A DNA stretch of 64,000 nt from Actinomadura sp. 6K520 (GTDB taxonomy: Bacteria > Actinomycetota > Actinomycetes > Streptosporangiales > Streptosporangiaceae), in the NCBI RefSeq assembly GCF_004349245.1, contig NZ_SMLC01000002.1:1-64000 (forward strand). Reading direction: 5' to 3'. The first letter of the stretch is position 1, and the number at the start of each line of letters is the position of its first letter. Below the pieces are notes generated by a model. The model ran no database searches, had not been told where the DNA came from, and saw nothing but the letters and a program-made list of their open reading frames with translations. Positions 26,342 to 34,085 of the stretch are shown piece by piece. A program made the translations under genes and the position numbers.

Positions 26342-28498
26342 GTGGCAAGGAACGAGCACGAGGGGCGTTCCCTGGAGGAGCGGCTGGCCTCTCTGGACGC
26401 GATGAGCGGCGAGCCGGCCGCGCAGTCCCCCGCCCCGGCCGCCGAAGGGGAGCAGGGCGCGGGGCAGGCCCCCGCCGAGCAGGAGAACGCGCCCCCGGAA
26501 GAGGACGCCCAGCCCCAGGTCGAGCAGACGGATCCGAATGCCAACCCCTGGCTCGCCGCTCCCCCCTCCTTCCAGCAGCCGCCCGAGACCGGGTACCCGC
26601 CGCAGACCTTCGGGCCGCCGCAGCCCCCGCCCTACGAGGGCGGCCCCATGCCGCAGCCGTTCGACGGCGGGATGCTCCCCCCGCCCTACGCCGCCGGCTA
26701 CCCGGGCCACGACCCGTCGCAGGCCCCCCAGCCGCCGTACGCGCCGCAGCAGTCGCCGTACGACGCCAACGGCAACACCGCCCCGCCCCTCGACCAACTC
26801 CCGCCGTACCCGGCGGACCAGCAGGACCCCGGCGCCGCGGGCCAGCCGTACCAGCCGATCGACCCGGCGACGGGCCGGCCCTTCCCCCAGGACACCGACG
26901 CGTCCGGCCAGCCCTACGTCCCGATCGACCCCGGCACCGGCCGGCCGTTCCCGCCGGACCCGAACGCCACCACGCAGTACACCCCCGCAGACCCCACCAC
27001 GGCCCAGCCCTTCCCCCAGGACCCGAACGCGGCGGCCCAGCCCTACCAGCCGGTGGACCCGAACACCGGCCAGCCGTACGCGCAGGACCCGAATGCGGCG
27101 GCCCAGCCGTACCAGCCGGTGGATCCGAACACGGGTCAGCCGTTCCCGCCGGATCCGAATGCGGCGGCCCAGCCGTATCAGCCGGTCGACCCGAACACCG
27201 GTCAGCCGTATGCGCAGGAGCAGAATGCGGCGGGCCAGTATCAGCCGGTGGATCCGAGCACCGGTCAGCCGTACGCGCCGGACCCGAACGCGGCGGCCCA
27301 GCCGTACCAGCCGGTCGACCCGAACACCGGTCAGCCGTATGCGCAGGAGCAGAATGCGGCGGGGCAGTATCAGCCGGTGGATCCGAACACCGGTCAGCCG
27401 TACGCGCCGGACCCGAACGCCGCCGGTGCCCCTTACCCGCCCGTCGACCCCGCTACGGGGCAGCCTGTGCAGGGGTACGGGTATCCGCCGGCGCTCAACC
27501 AGATGATGCAGCCCGCGCCCGGCTACCCGGGCCAGCAGCCGCCGCCGCAGCAGCCGCAGAACGCCGACAACCTCAGCTCCGAGAACCTGCTCGGTGAGCG
27601 GCGCATCGCCCCGTCCTCGGGATGGCGGCGCGCCGTCTACAAGGCGACCGCGGGCGGCATCCACCCCGGCGAGTCGCAGAGCGAACTGCGCCGCAAGGAC
27701 CTGATCGCCAGGGCGCGCACCGTCGTGGCGGGCGGGCATCACCGGGTCGCCGTGATGTCCCTGAAGGGCGGCGTGGGCAAGACGACCACCACGACCGGGC
27801 TCGGCTCGATGCTCGGGTCGCTGCGCGGTGACCGTGTCATCGCGGTGGACGCCAACCCCGACCGCGGGACGCTGTCGGACAAGGTGCGCCTCGAGACGGC
27901 CGCGACCGTCCGGGACCTGCTCAACAACCGGGACCAGATCCACCGGTACGCCGACGTGCGCGCCTTCACCTCGCAGAACGAGGCGCGGCTGGAGATCCTC
28001 GCGTCCGACCGGGACCCGGCGGTCAGCGAGGCGTTCAGCGCCGACGACTACGCGGCCGTCGCGGTCGTCCTGGAGCAGTACTACTCGGTCTGCATCACCG
28101 ACTGCGGCACCGGGCTGCTGCATTCGGCGATGGCGGGCGTGCTGAGCCTCGCCGACCAGCTGGTCCTGGTCAGCTCCCCGTCGGTGGACGGCGCCCGTTC
28201 CGCGAGCGCGACCCTGGACTGGCTGGAGGCGCACGACCACGGGCACCTCGTCCGCAACGGCGTGGTCGTGCTGTCGATGGTCCGCAACCGCACCCGCAGC
28301 CAGGTCGACCTCGACAAGCTGCAGGCGCACTTCGAGAGCCGCTGCCGCGCCGTCGTCCGCATCCCGTACGACGACCACCTGGAGGAAGGCGCCGAGGTCG
28401 AGCTGGAGCAGCTCGCTCCCGCGACGCGTGAGGCGTACCTGCACCTCGCCGCCGTCGTCGGCGACGGCTTCGCCTTCCAACGTCCCACCGACTCCTGA
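26342..28498 (+). CDS. MinD/ParA-like ATPase with proline-rich repeat N-terminus (EspI-like)
   Basis: 718 residues. Residues 1-50 are acidic, ~50-430 are Pro/Gln/Tyr-rich with ten ~20-residue repeats, and ~450-718 are a P-loop ATPase. The deviant Walker A is LKGGVGKTT (474-482), with VIAVDANPDRGTLSDKV after it and CITDCGTGLLHSAM as Walker B. The layout matches EspI of the mycobacterial ESX-1 locus and other actinobacterial MinD-like proteins. No type VII core genes (eccB/C/D, esxAB, mycP) are in the window, so a secretion role is only a possibility. GTG 26342 has GGGGGAAG upstream. Confidence 0.82.
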   Translation: MARNEHEGRSLEERLASLDAMSGEPAAQSPAPAAEGEQGAGQAPAEQENAPPEEDAQPQVEQTDPNANPWLAAPPSFQQPPETGYPPQTFGPPQPPPYEGGPMPQPFDGGMLPPPYAAGYPGHDPSQAPQPPYAPQQSPYDANGNTAPPLDQLPPYPADQQDPGAAGQPYQPIDPATGRPFPQDTDASGQPYVPIDPGTGRPFPPDPNATTQYTPADPTTAQPFPQDPNAAAQPYQPVDPNTGQPYAQDPNAAAQPYQPVDPNTGQPFPPDPNAAAQPYQPVDPNTGQPYAQEQNAAGQYQPVDPSTGQPYAPDPNAAAQPYQPVDPNTGQPYAQEQNAAGQYQPVDPNTGQPYAPDPNAAGAPYPPVDPATGQPVQGYGYPPALNQMMQPAPGYPGQQPPPQQPQNADNLSSENLLGERRIAPSSGWRRAVYKATAGGIHPGESQSELRRKDLIARARTVVAGGHHRVAVMSLKGGVGKTTTTTGLGSMLGSLRGDRVIAVDANPDRGTLSDKVRLETAATVRDLLNNRDQIHRYADVRAFTSQNEARLEILASDRDPAVSEAFSADDYAAVAVVLEQYYSVCITDCGTGLLHSAMAGVLSLADQLVLVSSPSVDGARSASATLDWLEAHDHGHLVRNGVVVLSMVRNRTRSQVDLDKLQAHFESRCRAVVRIPYDDHLEEGAEVELEQLAPATREAYLHLAAVVGDGFAFQRPTDS
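26841..27470 (+). repeat. Ten tandem ~60-bp coding repeats in the EspI-like gene
   Basis: Ten units with consensus DPNAAAQPYQPVDPNTGQPY, about 57-63 bp each. The last seven are nearly identical at the DNA level and alternate between a DPNAAAQP and an EQNAAGQ variant. The first three are diverged. This pattern points to recent slippage or unequal crossing-over. The unit number is likely to vary between strains and may collapse in short-read assemblies. Confidence 0.9.
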
Positions 28499-28521
28499 TC
28501 ATCGGGGTACGGTCACGTCCT

Positions 28522-28890
28522 GTGAACGGTGTGTACGTGGGGAAGGCGGGCCCGGACGCCGCCACCGACCGGGGCTGGCTGCTCGGCTACTTCAAGCCGG
28601 CCGGAGACCTCCGGCACAGCGACGAGGTCGAGATCAAGTGGGGCGTCCACCAGAAGGGCGAGCGCCGCGGCGAGTGGACGGACGGGGAGCGGCGCACCGC
28701 GCTGCTCGTCCTGATCAGTGGCCGGTTCCGGCTGGAGTTCCCCGAGGGGGACGTGGTCCTGTCGGAGCAGGGCGACTACGTGGTCTGGGGACGCGGCGTC
28801 GACCACTCGTGGCAGGCCGAGGAGGAGTCGATCGTCATGACGGTGCGCTGGCCGTCGATCCCCGGCTACGCCGTCCCGGCGGGGCCGTGA
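28522..28890 (+). CDS. Cupin-like small protein
   Basis: 122 residues. The pattern of short beta strands (ALLVLISGRFRLEFPEGDVVLSEQGDYVVWGRGVDHSWQA) is a single cupin barrel; the late His in GVDHSW and the Glu in FRLEFPEG could be metal ligands. The biochemical role is unknown. GTG 28522 follows TACGGT by 8 nt. It lies 23 nt after the EspI-like gene in the same direction and before tRNA-Ser. Confidence 0.7.
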   Translation: MNGVYVGKAGPDAATDRGWLLGYFKPAGDLRHSDEVEIKWGVHQKGERRGEWTDGERRTALLVLISGRFRLEFPEGDVVLSEQGDYVVWGRGVDHSWQAEEESIVMTVRWPSIPGYAVPAGP

Positions 28891-28980
28891 CGGCGAGCGT
28901 GACGGCCTGCGATAAGCGGTCGAACGCAGGGGCGCGGGGCCGCTATCGTGGGCGTGGACCGCTGGCGAAGGCGGTCACCG

Positions 28981-29069
28981 GGAGAGTTCGCATAGTGGAC
29001 TAGTGCAGGCGCCTTGAAAGCGCCCAGGGCTGGGGACAGTCCTCGTGGGTTCGAATCCCACACTCTCCG
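28981..29069 (+). tRNA. tRNA-Ser (anticodon UGA)
   Basis: The acceptor stem GGAGAGT (28981-28987) pairs with ACTCTCC (29062-29068), discriminator G. The anticodon stem GGCGC/GCGCC encloses loop CTTGAAA, giving anticodon TGA for UCA codons. A long variable arm and the T-loop GGGTTCGAATCCC are present, as expected for a class II tRNA. The 3' CCA is not encoded. Confidence 0.96.
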
Positions 29070-29142
29070 CTCGACCCGGACGCCGGCTGTTCGTGCAGAA
29101 ACGGACAGACCGCCCTGTTGGGTATCCGTTACCCTCTTCGGC

Positions 29143-29307
29143 ATGTCGCAGACACCCAATGATCCGGCAGGCACGACCCACCAGTTCCAGAACTTCGCCA
29201 ACCAGGCGCAGCCCCAGAAGGCCGGGCCGAACATCGGCCTGATCGTCGGCATCGTGGCCGTGGTCGCCGTCGTCGCGATCCTCGCGGTCGCCCTCATGAT
29301 GATGTGA
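29143..29307 (+). CDS. Small tail-anchored-like membrane protein, 54 residues
   Basis: A soluble N-terminal half rich in Gln/Asn/Pro (MSQTPNDPAGTTHQFQNFAN) and a single C-terminal helix (about 31-51, GLIVGIVAVVAVVAILAVAL) ending in MMM. TACCCT lies 7 nt before the ATG, so the start is probably leaderless. The function is unknown. It lies 73 nt after tRNA-Ser and converges on the M15 peptidase. Confidence 0.65.
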   Translation: MSQTPNDPAGTTHQFQNFANQAQPQKAGPNIGLIVGIVAVVAVVAILAVALMMM

Positions 29308-29329
29308 CCACCGCGGGGGGTGCGCCCTC

Positions 29330-30073
29330 CTACCTTCCGGTGCTGCTGAAGTGCTGGTAGTCCTTCGCGCCGGTCCATTCGCCGCCCCAGCCCCAGCCGA
29401 TGGAGTCGAACGCGTCGACGACCCTGTCACCGGCGTGGATCATGCCGGGGGCCTTCCGGTCGCGGTTCTTGTACTTCGTGCAGTCCGGGTGGGCGATGCG
29501 TCCGTCCGCGTACACGTAGGGGTTCTGGCACGGGTTGATGTCGATGGCCAGGCCGTAGGCGTGCTGGGAGTAGGAGCTCGATCCGGTGGCGCGGCGGCAG
29601 TTGAAGGCCGAGGTGTTGTTGGCCTCGATCGAGTCGAAGTCGCTGCCCTTGTACTTGTCGACCGGTTCCATGCGTTCGATGGGGAACTTGCTGTCGTACA
29701 GCTTCCGGAACACGCCGACGAGGTCCTTGGCCGCCTTGGCGTTGACGACGAGCCGCCCGTCGGTGTGCGGCCTGTCGTCCATGCCCCAGTAGGTCATCTC
29801 GATCATCCGCAGGCCGGACGGCGGTACCGGGCAGCCCGGGCGCCAGGAGTGGGGCAGGTCTGCCCTGGTCACCTTCTTGACCTCGGCCTGGAAGCCCTGG
29901 TCGGTCGGCGACGGCGTGGCCGGTGGCGTCGCCGTCGGTGCGGTCGCGGTGGGCGGTGTCGCAGCGGATGTCGGCTCGTCGGTGTCGCCGCCGCCGCACG
30001 CGGCCGCGGCGGACGTCGCGGCGATCAGCGCGGCGACCGCCGCGGCGCTGCGAATCGGCCTTCTACCTGGCAT
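29330..30073 (-). CDS. M15-family D-Ala-D-Ala carboxypeptidase-like lipoprotein
   Basis: 247 residues. A lipoprotein signal (about 1-24, SAAAAC lipobox) is followed by a Thr/Pro/Ala-rich linker and a VanY/M15-type zinc peptidase domain. The zinc ligands are visible: SSYSQHAYGLAIDINPCQN holds the His and Asp, and DYQHFSSTGR the last His. It should trim cell-wall peptide stems outside the membrane. Four Cys in the domain may form disulfides. ATG 30073 is chosen for the signal peptide; CATCCT lies 6 nt upstream. Confidence 0.82.
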   Translation of the reverse strand: MPGRRPIRSAAAVAALIAATSAAAACGGGDTDEPTSAATPPTATAPTATPPATPSPTDQGFQAEVKKVTRADLPHSWRPGCPVPPSGLRMIEMTYWGMDDRPHTDGRLVVNAKAAKDLVGVFRKLYDSKFPIERMEPVDKYKGSDFDSIEANNTSAFNCRRATGSSSYSQHAYGLAIDINPCQNPYVYADGRIAHPDCTKYKNRDRKAPGMIHAGDRVVDAFDSIGWGWGGEWTGAKDYQHFSSTGR

Positions 30074-30235
30074 CTTTCCAGGATGACACGTCCGGTGGCC
30101 GGTGTGCGCCGCCCCCCGATCCGCTACGTTGCGTTTGAAGGCGCGCCCGCCGGAAAGAGGCCGGGACGGACGGGCCGTGAGCCGCATCGGTCCGCCGGGC
30201 ATGTCGTCCGGCGGTCTCCGGCCCAAGGGAGCGGG

Positions 30236-30658
30236 ATGGCGGAACCTCAGGAGAGGGACCTCCCAAGCCTCGAAGACGAGATCTTCGCCGTGGCGCACAA
30301 TGTGGAGGTGGAACAGGCGGCGCAGGCGCATCCGCGGCTGCCCGCGGACAGGGCGCAGGTGCTCGCGGAACGTGCCCGCGCCTTCCTCGGCCGGGACATC
30401 AGGTCGCTCGCGGCCGGTTTCGGCATCTTCCTGTTCGTCGACGTGGTGATGATGTGGGCGCCGCTGATGATGAGCCGGCGGCCGAGCCTGATGCCGCAGT
30501 TCATCACCCTGCTCGTCCTGGCGTTCGGCCTGGGCGGGCTGCTCGTCTGGAAGGTGGGCGGGCGGTGGCGGACGTTCGGCATAGGCATGATGCTCGCCTG
30601 GGTGTTCCTGACCCTGGTGTCCGTCGGCTTCCTCACCGGGGTCACCGCCCCGCTGTAG
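30236..30658 (+). CDS. Membrane protein of unknown function, 140 residues
   Basis: The N-terminal ~60 residues are soluble and charged (EEIxxxAHNVEVEQAAQAHP-like helix region). Three or so membrane helices follow: 64-83 (FGIFLFVDVVMMWAPLMM), 90-107 and 113-136. The ATG at 30236 has GGGAG upstream. No family could be named with confidence. Divergent from the M15 peptidase; convergent with the MarR gene, 9 nt between stops. Confidence 0.65.
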   Translation: MAEPQERDLPSLEDEIFAVAHNVEVEQAAQAHPRLPADRAQVLAERARAFLGRDIRSLAAGFGIFLFVDVVMMWAPLMMSRRPSLMPQFITLLVLAFGLGGLLVWKVGGRWRTFGIGMMLAWVFLTLVSVGFLTGVTAPL

Positions 30659-30667
30659 GGGAGGGGC

Positions 30668-31129
30668 TCAGGTGGCGGGGCCGACGCGCTTGAGGACGAG
30701 GGAGAAGGCGCGTCCGATGGCTTCGAGGTCTTCGGGCTGGATGACGTCGATGAAGAACGTCCGGACCGTCTCGACGTGGTCGCGGGCGGCGCGTTCGAGC
30801 GCGGCGTAGCCCTCGTCGGTCAGCACCGCGAAGACGCCGCGCTTGTCGTTGGGGCAGTTGTCGCGCTGCACCAGGCCCTTGGACTCCAGGCGGGAGCAGG
30901 TGTGCGACAGCCGGCTGCGCGACTGGCTGGCGTTCTCGGCCAGTTCCGCCATGCGCAGCCGCCGTTCGGGCGCCTCCGACAGCCGGACGAGGATCTCGTA
31001 CTCCGAGACCGACAGCCCGTGCTTGGCCTTCAGGTCCCGGTCCATCACCTCGGTGAGCCGGACGCTGCCGTCCACGTACGCCCGCCAGTCGCGCTGCTGG
31101 GTGGCATCGAGCCAGCGAGGTTCGCTCAT
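30668..31129 (-). CDS. MarR-family regulator of the pirin gene (probable)
   Basis: 153 residues. Winged helix: LSVSEYEILVRLSEAPERRLRMAELAENASQSRSRLSHTCSRLESKGLVQRDNCPNDKRGVFAVLTDEGY. One Cys (DNCPNDKRG) sits in the wing. It lies divergent from a pirin gene, and the shared upstream region carries two GTTGA-N4-TCAAC palindromes, which fits autoregulation and control of pirin. ATG 31129 follows TATACT by 6 nt on the minus strand, so it should be leaderless; the upstream ATG at 31162 would lie inside an operator. Confidence 0.85.
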   Translation of the reverse strand: MSEPRWLDATQQRDWRAYVDGSVRLTEVMDRDLKAKHGLSVSEYEILVRLSEAPERRLRMAELAENASQSRSRLSHTCSRLESKGLVQRDNCPNDKRGVFAVLTDEGYAALERAARDHVETVRTFFIDVIQPEDLEAIGRAFSLVLKRVGPAT

Positions 31130-31149
31130 ACCGTAAGTATACGACACAG

Positions 31150-31163
31150 GTTGAACATTCAAC
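31150..31163. promoter_or_regulatory. MarR operator O1
   Basis: GTTGA-ACAT-TCAAC, a 14-bp palindrome just upstream of the TATACT -10 element of the MarR gene (31136-31141). It shares the GTTGA-N4-TCAAC core with O2. Binding here would block MarR transcription. Assignment to the adjacent MarR is inference. Confidence 0.65.
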
Positions 31164-31214
31164 TAATGCTGGCTACTTTAACGGTAGCAGGATCCGCGGC
31201 ATCCGCCCGTCGGA

Positions 31215-31234
31215 ATAGTTGAATCATCAACTAT
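31215..31234. promoter_or_regulatory. MarR operator O2
   Basis: ATAGTTGA-ATCA-TCAACTAT, a perfect 8-bp inverted repeat with the same GTTGA-N4-TCAAC core as O1. The two centres are 68 bp apart. It ends 57 nt before the pirin start, in its promoter zone. Confidence 0.7.
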
Positions 31235-31291
31235 GTTGCCCGGTCAGTGCGCCGCCCGTGGTGGACGGGCACCCGAACGAGGGAGAACCCC

Positions 31292-32302
31292 ATGCCCGCC
31301 GTGATGGCCGATCCGCTGACCCTGCCCCGCCTGCCGCTGCTGCCCGAGGCCGAGACCGGCTGGCGCCGCGTCGCGAAGGTCGTGACCGCGCAGCGCCACC
31401 TTGAGGGAGAGGGCTTCCAGGTCAGGCGCCCCTTCCCGGGAACGGACCTCGCCCTGGCCGACCCGTTCCTCCTCCTCGACCACATGGGCGCCGTCGAATA
31501 CGCGCCGGGCGAGGCGATGGGTACGCCGTGGCACCCGCACCGCGGGTTCGAGACCGTCACGTACATCATCGACGGTGCGTTCCAGCACCGGGACACCACC
31601 GGTGGCGGCGGCCTCATCGCGGACGGCGCCACGCAGTGGATGACGGCGGCGTCCGGTATCCAGCACATCGAGCAGCCGCCGCCAGAGCTGGTGGCCAAGG
31701 GTGGTCTGTTCCACGGCATCCAGCTCTGGGTGAACCTGCCCCGCGCACAGAAGTGGGTCCCGCCGCGCTACCAGGACATCGAGGCCCGCGACGTCAAGCT
31801 CCTGGCCACCGACGACGGGTCGTCCCTCGTCCGCGTCATCGCCGGGTCGCTCGCCGGGTATGACGGGCCGGGCGTCACCTACACGCCCATCAACTACCTG
31901 CACGCGACGGTGGCTCCCGGTGCGCGCCTCGCCCTGCCCTGGCCGCGCGAGTTCAACGCTCTGGTCTACGTCCTCTCCGGACGCGGCACGGCCGGCGTCG
32001 AAGAGGTCGCGCTGGACGAGGGGCAGCTCGCGGTCTTCGGGGGCTCGCACAACAAGGGGGCCGGGGACGGCATCGTCGTCCGCGCCGCGGACGGCCAGCC
32101 GGTCGCCGGCGCGAAAGGCTGGGAGATCCTCGTCCTGGGCGGCCTCCCGATCCGCGAGCCGATCGCGCGGTACGGCCCGTTCGTGATGAACACCCGCGAG
32201 GAGATCGTCCAGGCGTTCGAGGACTTCCAGGCGGGCCGCATGGGAACCGTCCCCGCCGAGAGGGTTCCGCACCGGTCCCAGGAGGACGAAGCCCTCGACT
32301 AA
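31292..32302 (+). CDS. Pirin-family protein
   Basis: 336 residues, a double-cupin protein. The N-terminal pirin signature is FLLLDHMGAVEYAPGEAMGTPWHPHRGFETVTYIIDGAFQHRD with the metal-binding His residues (WHPHRG, FQHRD) and a fourth ligand set around GIQHIEQPP. The C-terminal cupin follows (VYVLSGRGTAGVEEVALDEGQLAVFG). Bacterial pirins can be quercetinase-like or regulate other enzymes; role unknown here. ATG 31292 has GAGGGAGA upstream. The divergent MarR gene and shared operators suggest stress- or ligand-induced expression. Confidence 0.9.
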   Translation: MPAVMADPLTLPRLPLLPEAETGWRRVAKVVTAQRHLEGEGFQVRRPFPGTDLALADPFLLLDHMGAVEYAPGEAMGTPWHPHRGFETVTYIIDGAFQHRDTTGGGGLIADGATQWMTAASGIQHIEQPPPELVAKGGLFHGIQLWVNLPRAQKWVPPRYQDIEARDVKLLATDDGSSLVRVIAGSLAGYDGPGVTYTPINYLHATVAPGARLALPWPREFNALVYVLSGRGTAGVEEVALDEGQLAVFGGSHNKGAGDGIVVRAADGQPVAGAKGWEILVLGGLPIREPIARYGPFVMNTREEIVQAFEDFQAGRMGTVPAERVPHRSQEDEALD

Positions 32303-32638
32303 GAGGAGGCGTCCGCGGCGGTCGGTGCCCGCGCCATCGACCGACCGCCGCGAACGCGGCTTCTGCCGCCGCTCGAAGGGTGATCCAGACCGGTCTTGCG
32401 GATTCGGGTGTTCCTGTGTGACGGCGGTCTCCCATGCGCTACTGTGTTCGAATAGTCGAACAGAGGTTCGACCGATCTGAACGCGCTCGGCCGGGGAGGT
32501 GACAGGGTGGCGACGGTCGTCACGAGGGGGCCGGACGGTGCCGCACGCTGCAAGGCGCCGCGGGGGCGCGCGACACGCCGTAGCGGTTTCTACGCAAATC
32601 TACGGCCCCAGCTATATCGCCTCATAGAGTCCGAGAGC
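32303..32638. other. 336-nt upstream region of the AAA ATPase
   Basis: Contains the LexA-type box (32456-32471), then GGGGAGG and a GTG at 32507 in frame with the ATPase. The 44 codons from 32507 to 32638 lose the high third-position GC of the gene, so they are treated as leader and not as coding. A -10-like TATATC lies at 32613-32618. Confidence 0.5.
32456..32471. promoter_or_regulatory. LexA (SOS) box
   Basis: TCGAAC-AGAG-GTTCGA is an exact match to the actinobacterial LexA operator TCGAAC-N4-GTTCGA. An extra GTTCGA half-site overlaps its left side (32446-32451). It lies 183 nt before the AAA ATPase start at 32639 and 35 nt before the alternative GTG at 32507. Confidence 0.65.
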
Positions 32639-33832
32639 GTGGACCCCGTGCGCAACCCCTACGCCCCCGGTGCCGGGCAGCGGCCCCCGGAACTGGCCGG
32701 CCGCGACCGCGAGCTGAAGCAGTTCGAGGTGGTGATCGAGCGGGTGGCCCGCGACCGTCCCGAGCGCAGCATGATCGTCACCGGGCTGCGCGGGGTGGGC
32801 AAGACCGTGCTGCTCAACGCGTTCCGGTCGATGGCGATCCAGCGGCTGTGGGGGACCGGGAAGATCGAGGCCCGGCCGGACCAGTCGATCCGCCGTCCCG
32901 TCGCCTCGGCGCTGCACCGGGCGGTGCGGGAACTGGCGCCCCGGCATCGCGCGCCCGACCGCATCGAGGAGTTCCTCGGCGTGCTCAAGGCGTTCGCGCA
33001 GGCGGGCCCGGAGCCGTCCGGCAAGGGGAAGGCCCGGGCGCACCGCTGGCAGCCCGGCATCGACGTGCCCGCCTCGCGTGGCCGCGCCGACTCCGGCGAC
33101 CTGGAGATCGACCTGACCGAGCTGTTCGTGGACGCGGCGTCCGTCGCCACGGACGTCGGCGTCGGGATCGCCCTCTTCGTGGACGAGATGCAGGACATCC
33201 CCGCCGACGACGTGTCCGCGCTGTGCGCCGCGTGCCACGAGCTGTCGCAGGTCGGCGGCCCGCTGATCGTGGTGGGCGCCGGGCTTCCGCACCTGCCGGC
33301 CGTCCTGTCGGCCAGCAAGTCCTACTCCGAGCGGCTCTTCCGCTACGCCCGCATCGACCGGCTCGACCGCGAGTCGGCCGACCACGCCCTGCTCGCCCCC
33401 GCCGAACGGGAGGAGGTCACCTTCACCGAGGAGGCCCTCGACGCGCTGTACGGCGCGGCCGACGGCTACCCCTACTTCGTCCAGGCGTACGCCAAGGTCG
33501 TCTGGGACGTGGCACCCGACACCCCGATCACCGCCGACGACATCAAGGTCGCCGCACCGGAGGCGGAGACCGAACTCGCCGTCGGCTTCTTCGGCAGCCG
33601 CTACGAGCGCGCCACCCCGGCCGAGCGCGACTACATGCGCGCGATGGCCATGCTCGGCGACGACCCGGTGCCCACCGCGTCGGTCGCGGACGAACTCGGC
33701 CGCAAGCCGTCGAGCCTGTCACCCGCCCGCGACGGCCTCATCAAGAAGGGCCTCATCTACAGCGCCGAACGCGGCATGGTCGCCTTCACCGTCCCGCACT
33801 TCGGCAAGTTCCTCCGCTCCCAGCCCGCCTGA
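32639..33832 (+). CDS. AAA/Orc1-Cdc6-like ATPase with winged-helix C-terminus
   Basis: 397 residues. Walker A is TGLRGVGKTVLLN, Walker B IALFVDEMQDI, followed by a sensor-like VGAGLPHLPAVL and arginine-rich RLFRYARIDRL. The C-terminal third (about 320-397) reads like a winged helix (PVPTASVADELGRKPSSLSPARDGLIKKGLIYSAERGMVAFTVP). Such STAND/Orc-like ATPases are frequent in actinobacteria with unknown roles. GTG 32639 follows TAGAGT by 8 nt and matches the usual N-terminus (DPVRNPYAPGAGQRPPELAGRD). GTG 32507, with a good ribosome site, would add 44 residues of atypical codon use. Confidence 0.8.
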   Translation: MDPVRNPYAPGAGQRPPELAGRDRELKQFEVVIERVARDRPERSMIVTGLRGVGKTVLLNAFRSMAIQRLWGTGKIEARPDQSIRRPVASALHRAVRELAPRHRAPDRIEEFLGVLKAFAQAGPEPSGKGKARAHRWQPGIDVPASRGRADSGDLEIDLTELFVDAASVATDVGVGIALFVDEMQDIPADDVSALCAACHELSQVGGPLIVVGAGLPHLPAVLSASKSYSERLFRYARIDRLDRESADHALLAPAEREEVTFTEEALDALYGAADGYPYFVQAYAKVVWDVAPDTPITADDIKVAAPEAETELAVGFFGSRYERATPAERDYMRAMAMLGDDPVPTASVADELGRKPSSLSPARDGLIKKGLIYSAERGMVAFTVPHFGKFLRSQPA

Positions 33833-33850
33833 CCGCTACCGCGCTATCAA

Positions 33851-33876
33851 GCTCTCTAGCGCAATCGCTAGAGAGC
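33851..33876 (+). terminator. Hairpin after the AAA ATPase gene
   Basis: GCTCTCTAGCG-CAAT-CGCTAGAGAGC, a perfect 11-bp stem with a 4-nt loop, 18 nt after the stop. It is less GC-rich than other terminators here and its CTAGAGAG element recurs nearby, so it may have a different role. Confidence 0.55.
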
Positions 33877-34041
33877 GGTAGAAAGCCGCATCGAGCCGCT
33901 GTCGTCCGCGAAATATTTGCTTTTCTAGCGGTGGTCATAGAGAGCCATATATTCCTCTCGCGGGCAGCGCCCGTCCGCCACCGCGCCCTCCGAGGCCGCG
34001 GCCCGCGCGGCGGCCTGACCCGCAAGGACTTCATACGCACC

Positions 34042-34085
34042 TATTGGACGTGTCCAATAAGTGGCTAGAGATAGGTGGCTAGAGA
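34042..34085. repeat. Palindrome plus direct repeats between convergent genes
   Basis: TATTGGAC-GT-GTCCAATA (34042-34059) is a perfect 8-bp inverted repeat. It is followed by two copies of GTGGCTAGAGA at 34061-34071 and 34075-34085; the second contains the stop codon of the MauE-like gene. The sequence is AT-richer than its surroundings. Function unknown. Confidence 0.6.

Noticed and set aside
26841-27470. Tandem repeats considered as a CRISPR array
   Set aside because: The units are contiguous, in frame and encode a proline-rich protein segment; there are no unique spacers.
26192-28480. 762-codon antisense frame opposite the MinD-like gene
   Set aside because: It is the complement of the Pro-rich repeats (Arg/Leu/Val-rich) and has no recognisable features.
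26342-28498. Type VII (ESX) secretion locus
   Set aside because: The ATPase is EspI-like, but no EccB/C/D, EsxA/B, PE/PPE or mycosin gene lies near it.
32507-32638. N-terminal extension of the AAA ATPase from GTG 32507
   Set aside because: The ribosome site is good, but about 40% of the later codons end in A or T, unlike the rest of the gene, and family homology starts at 32639.
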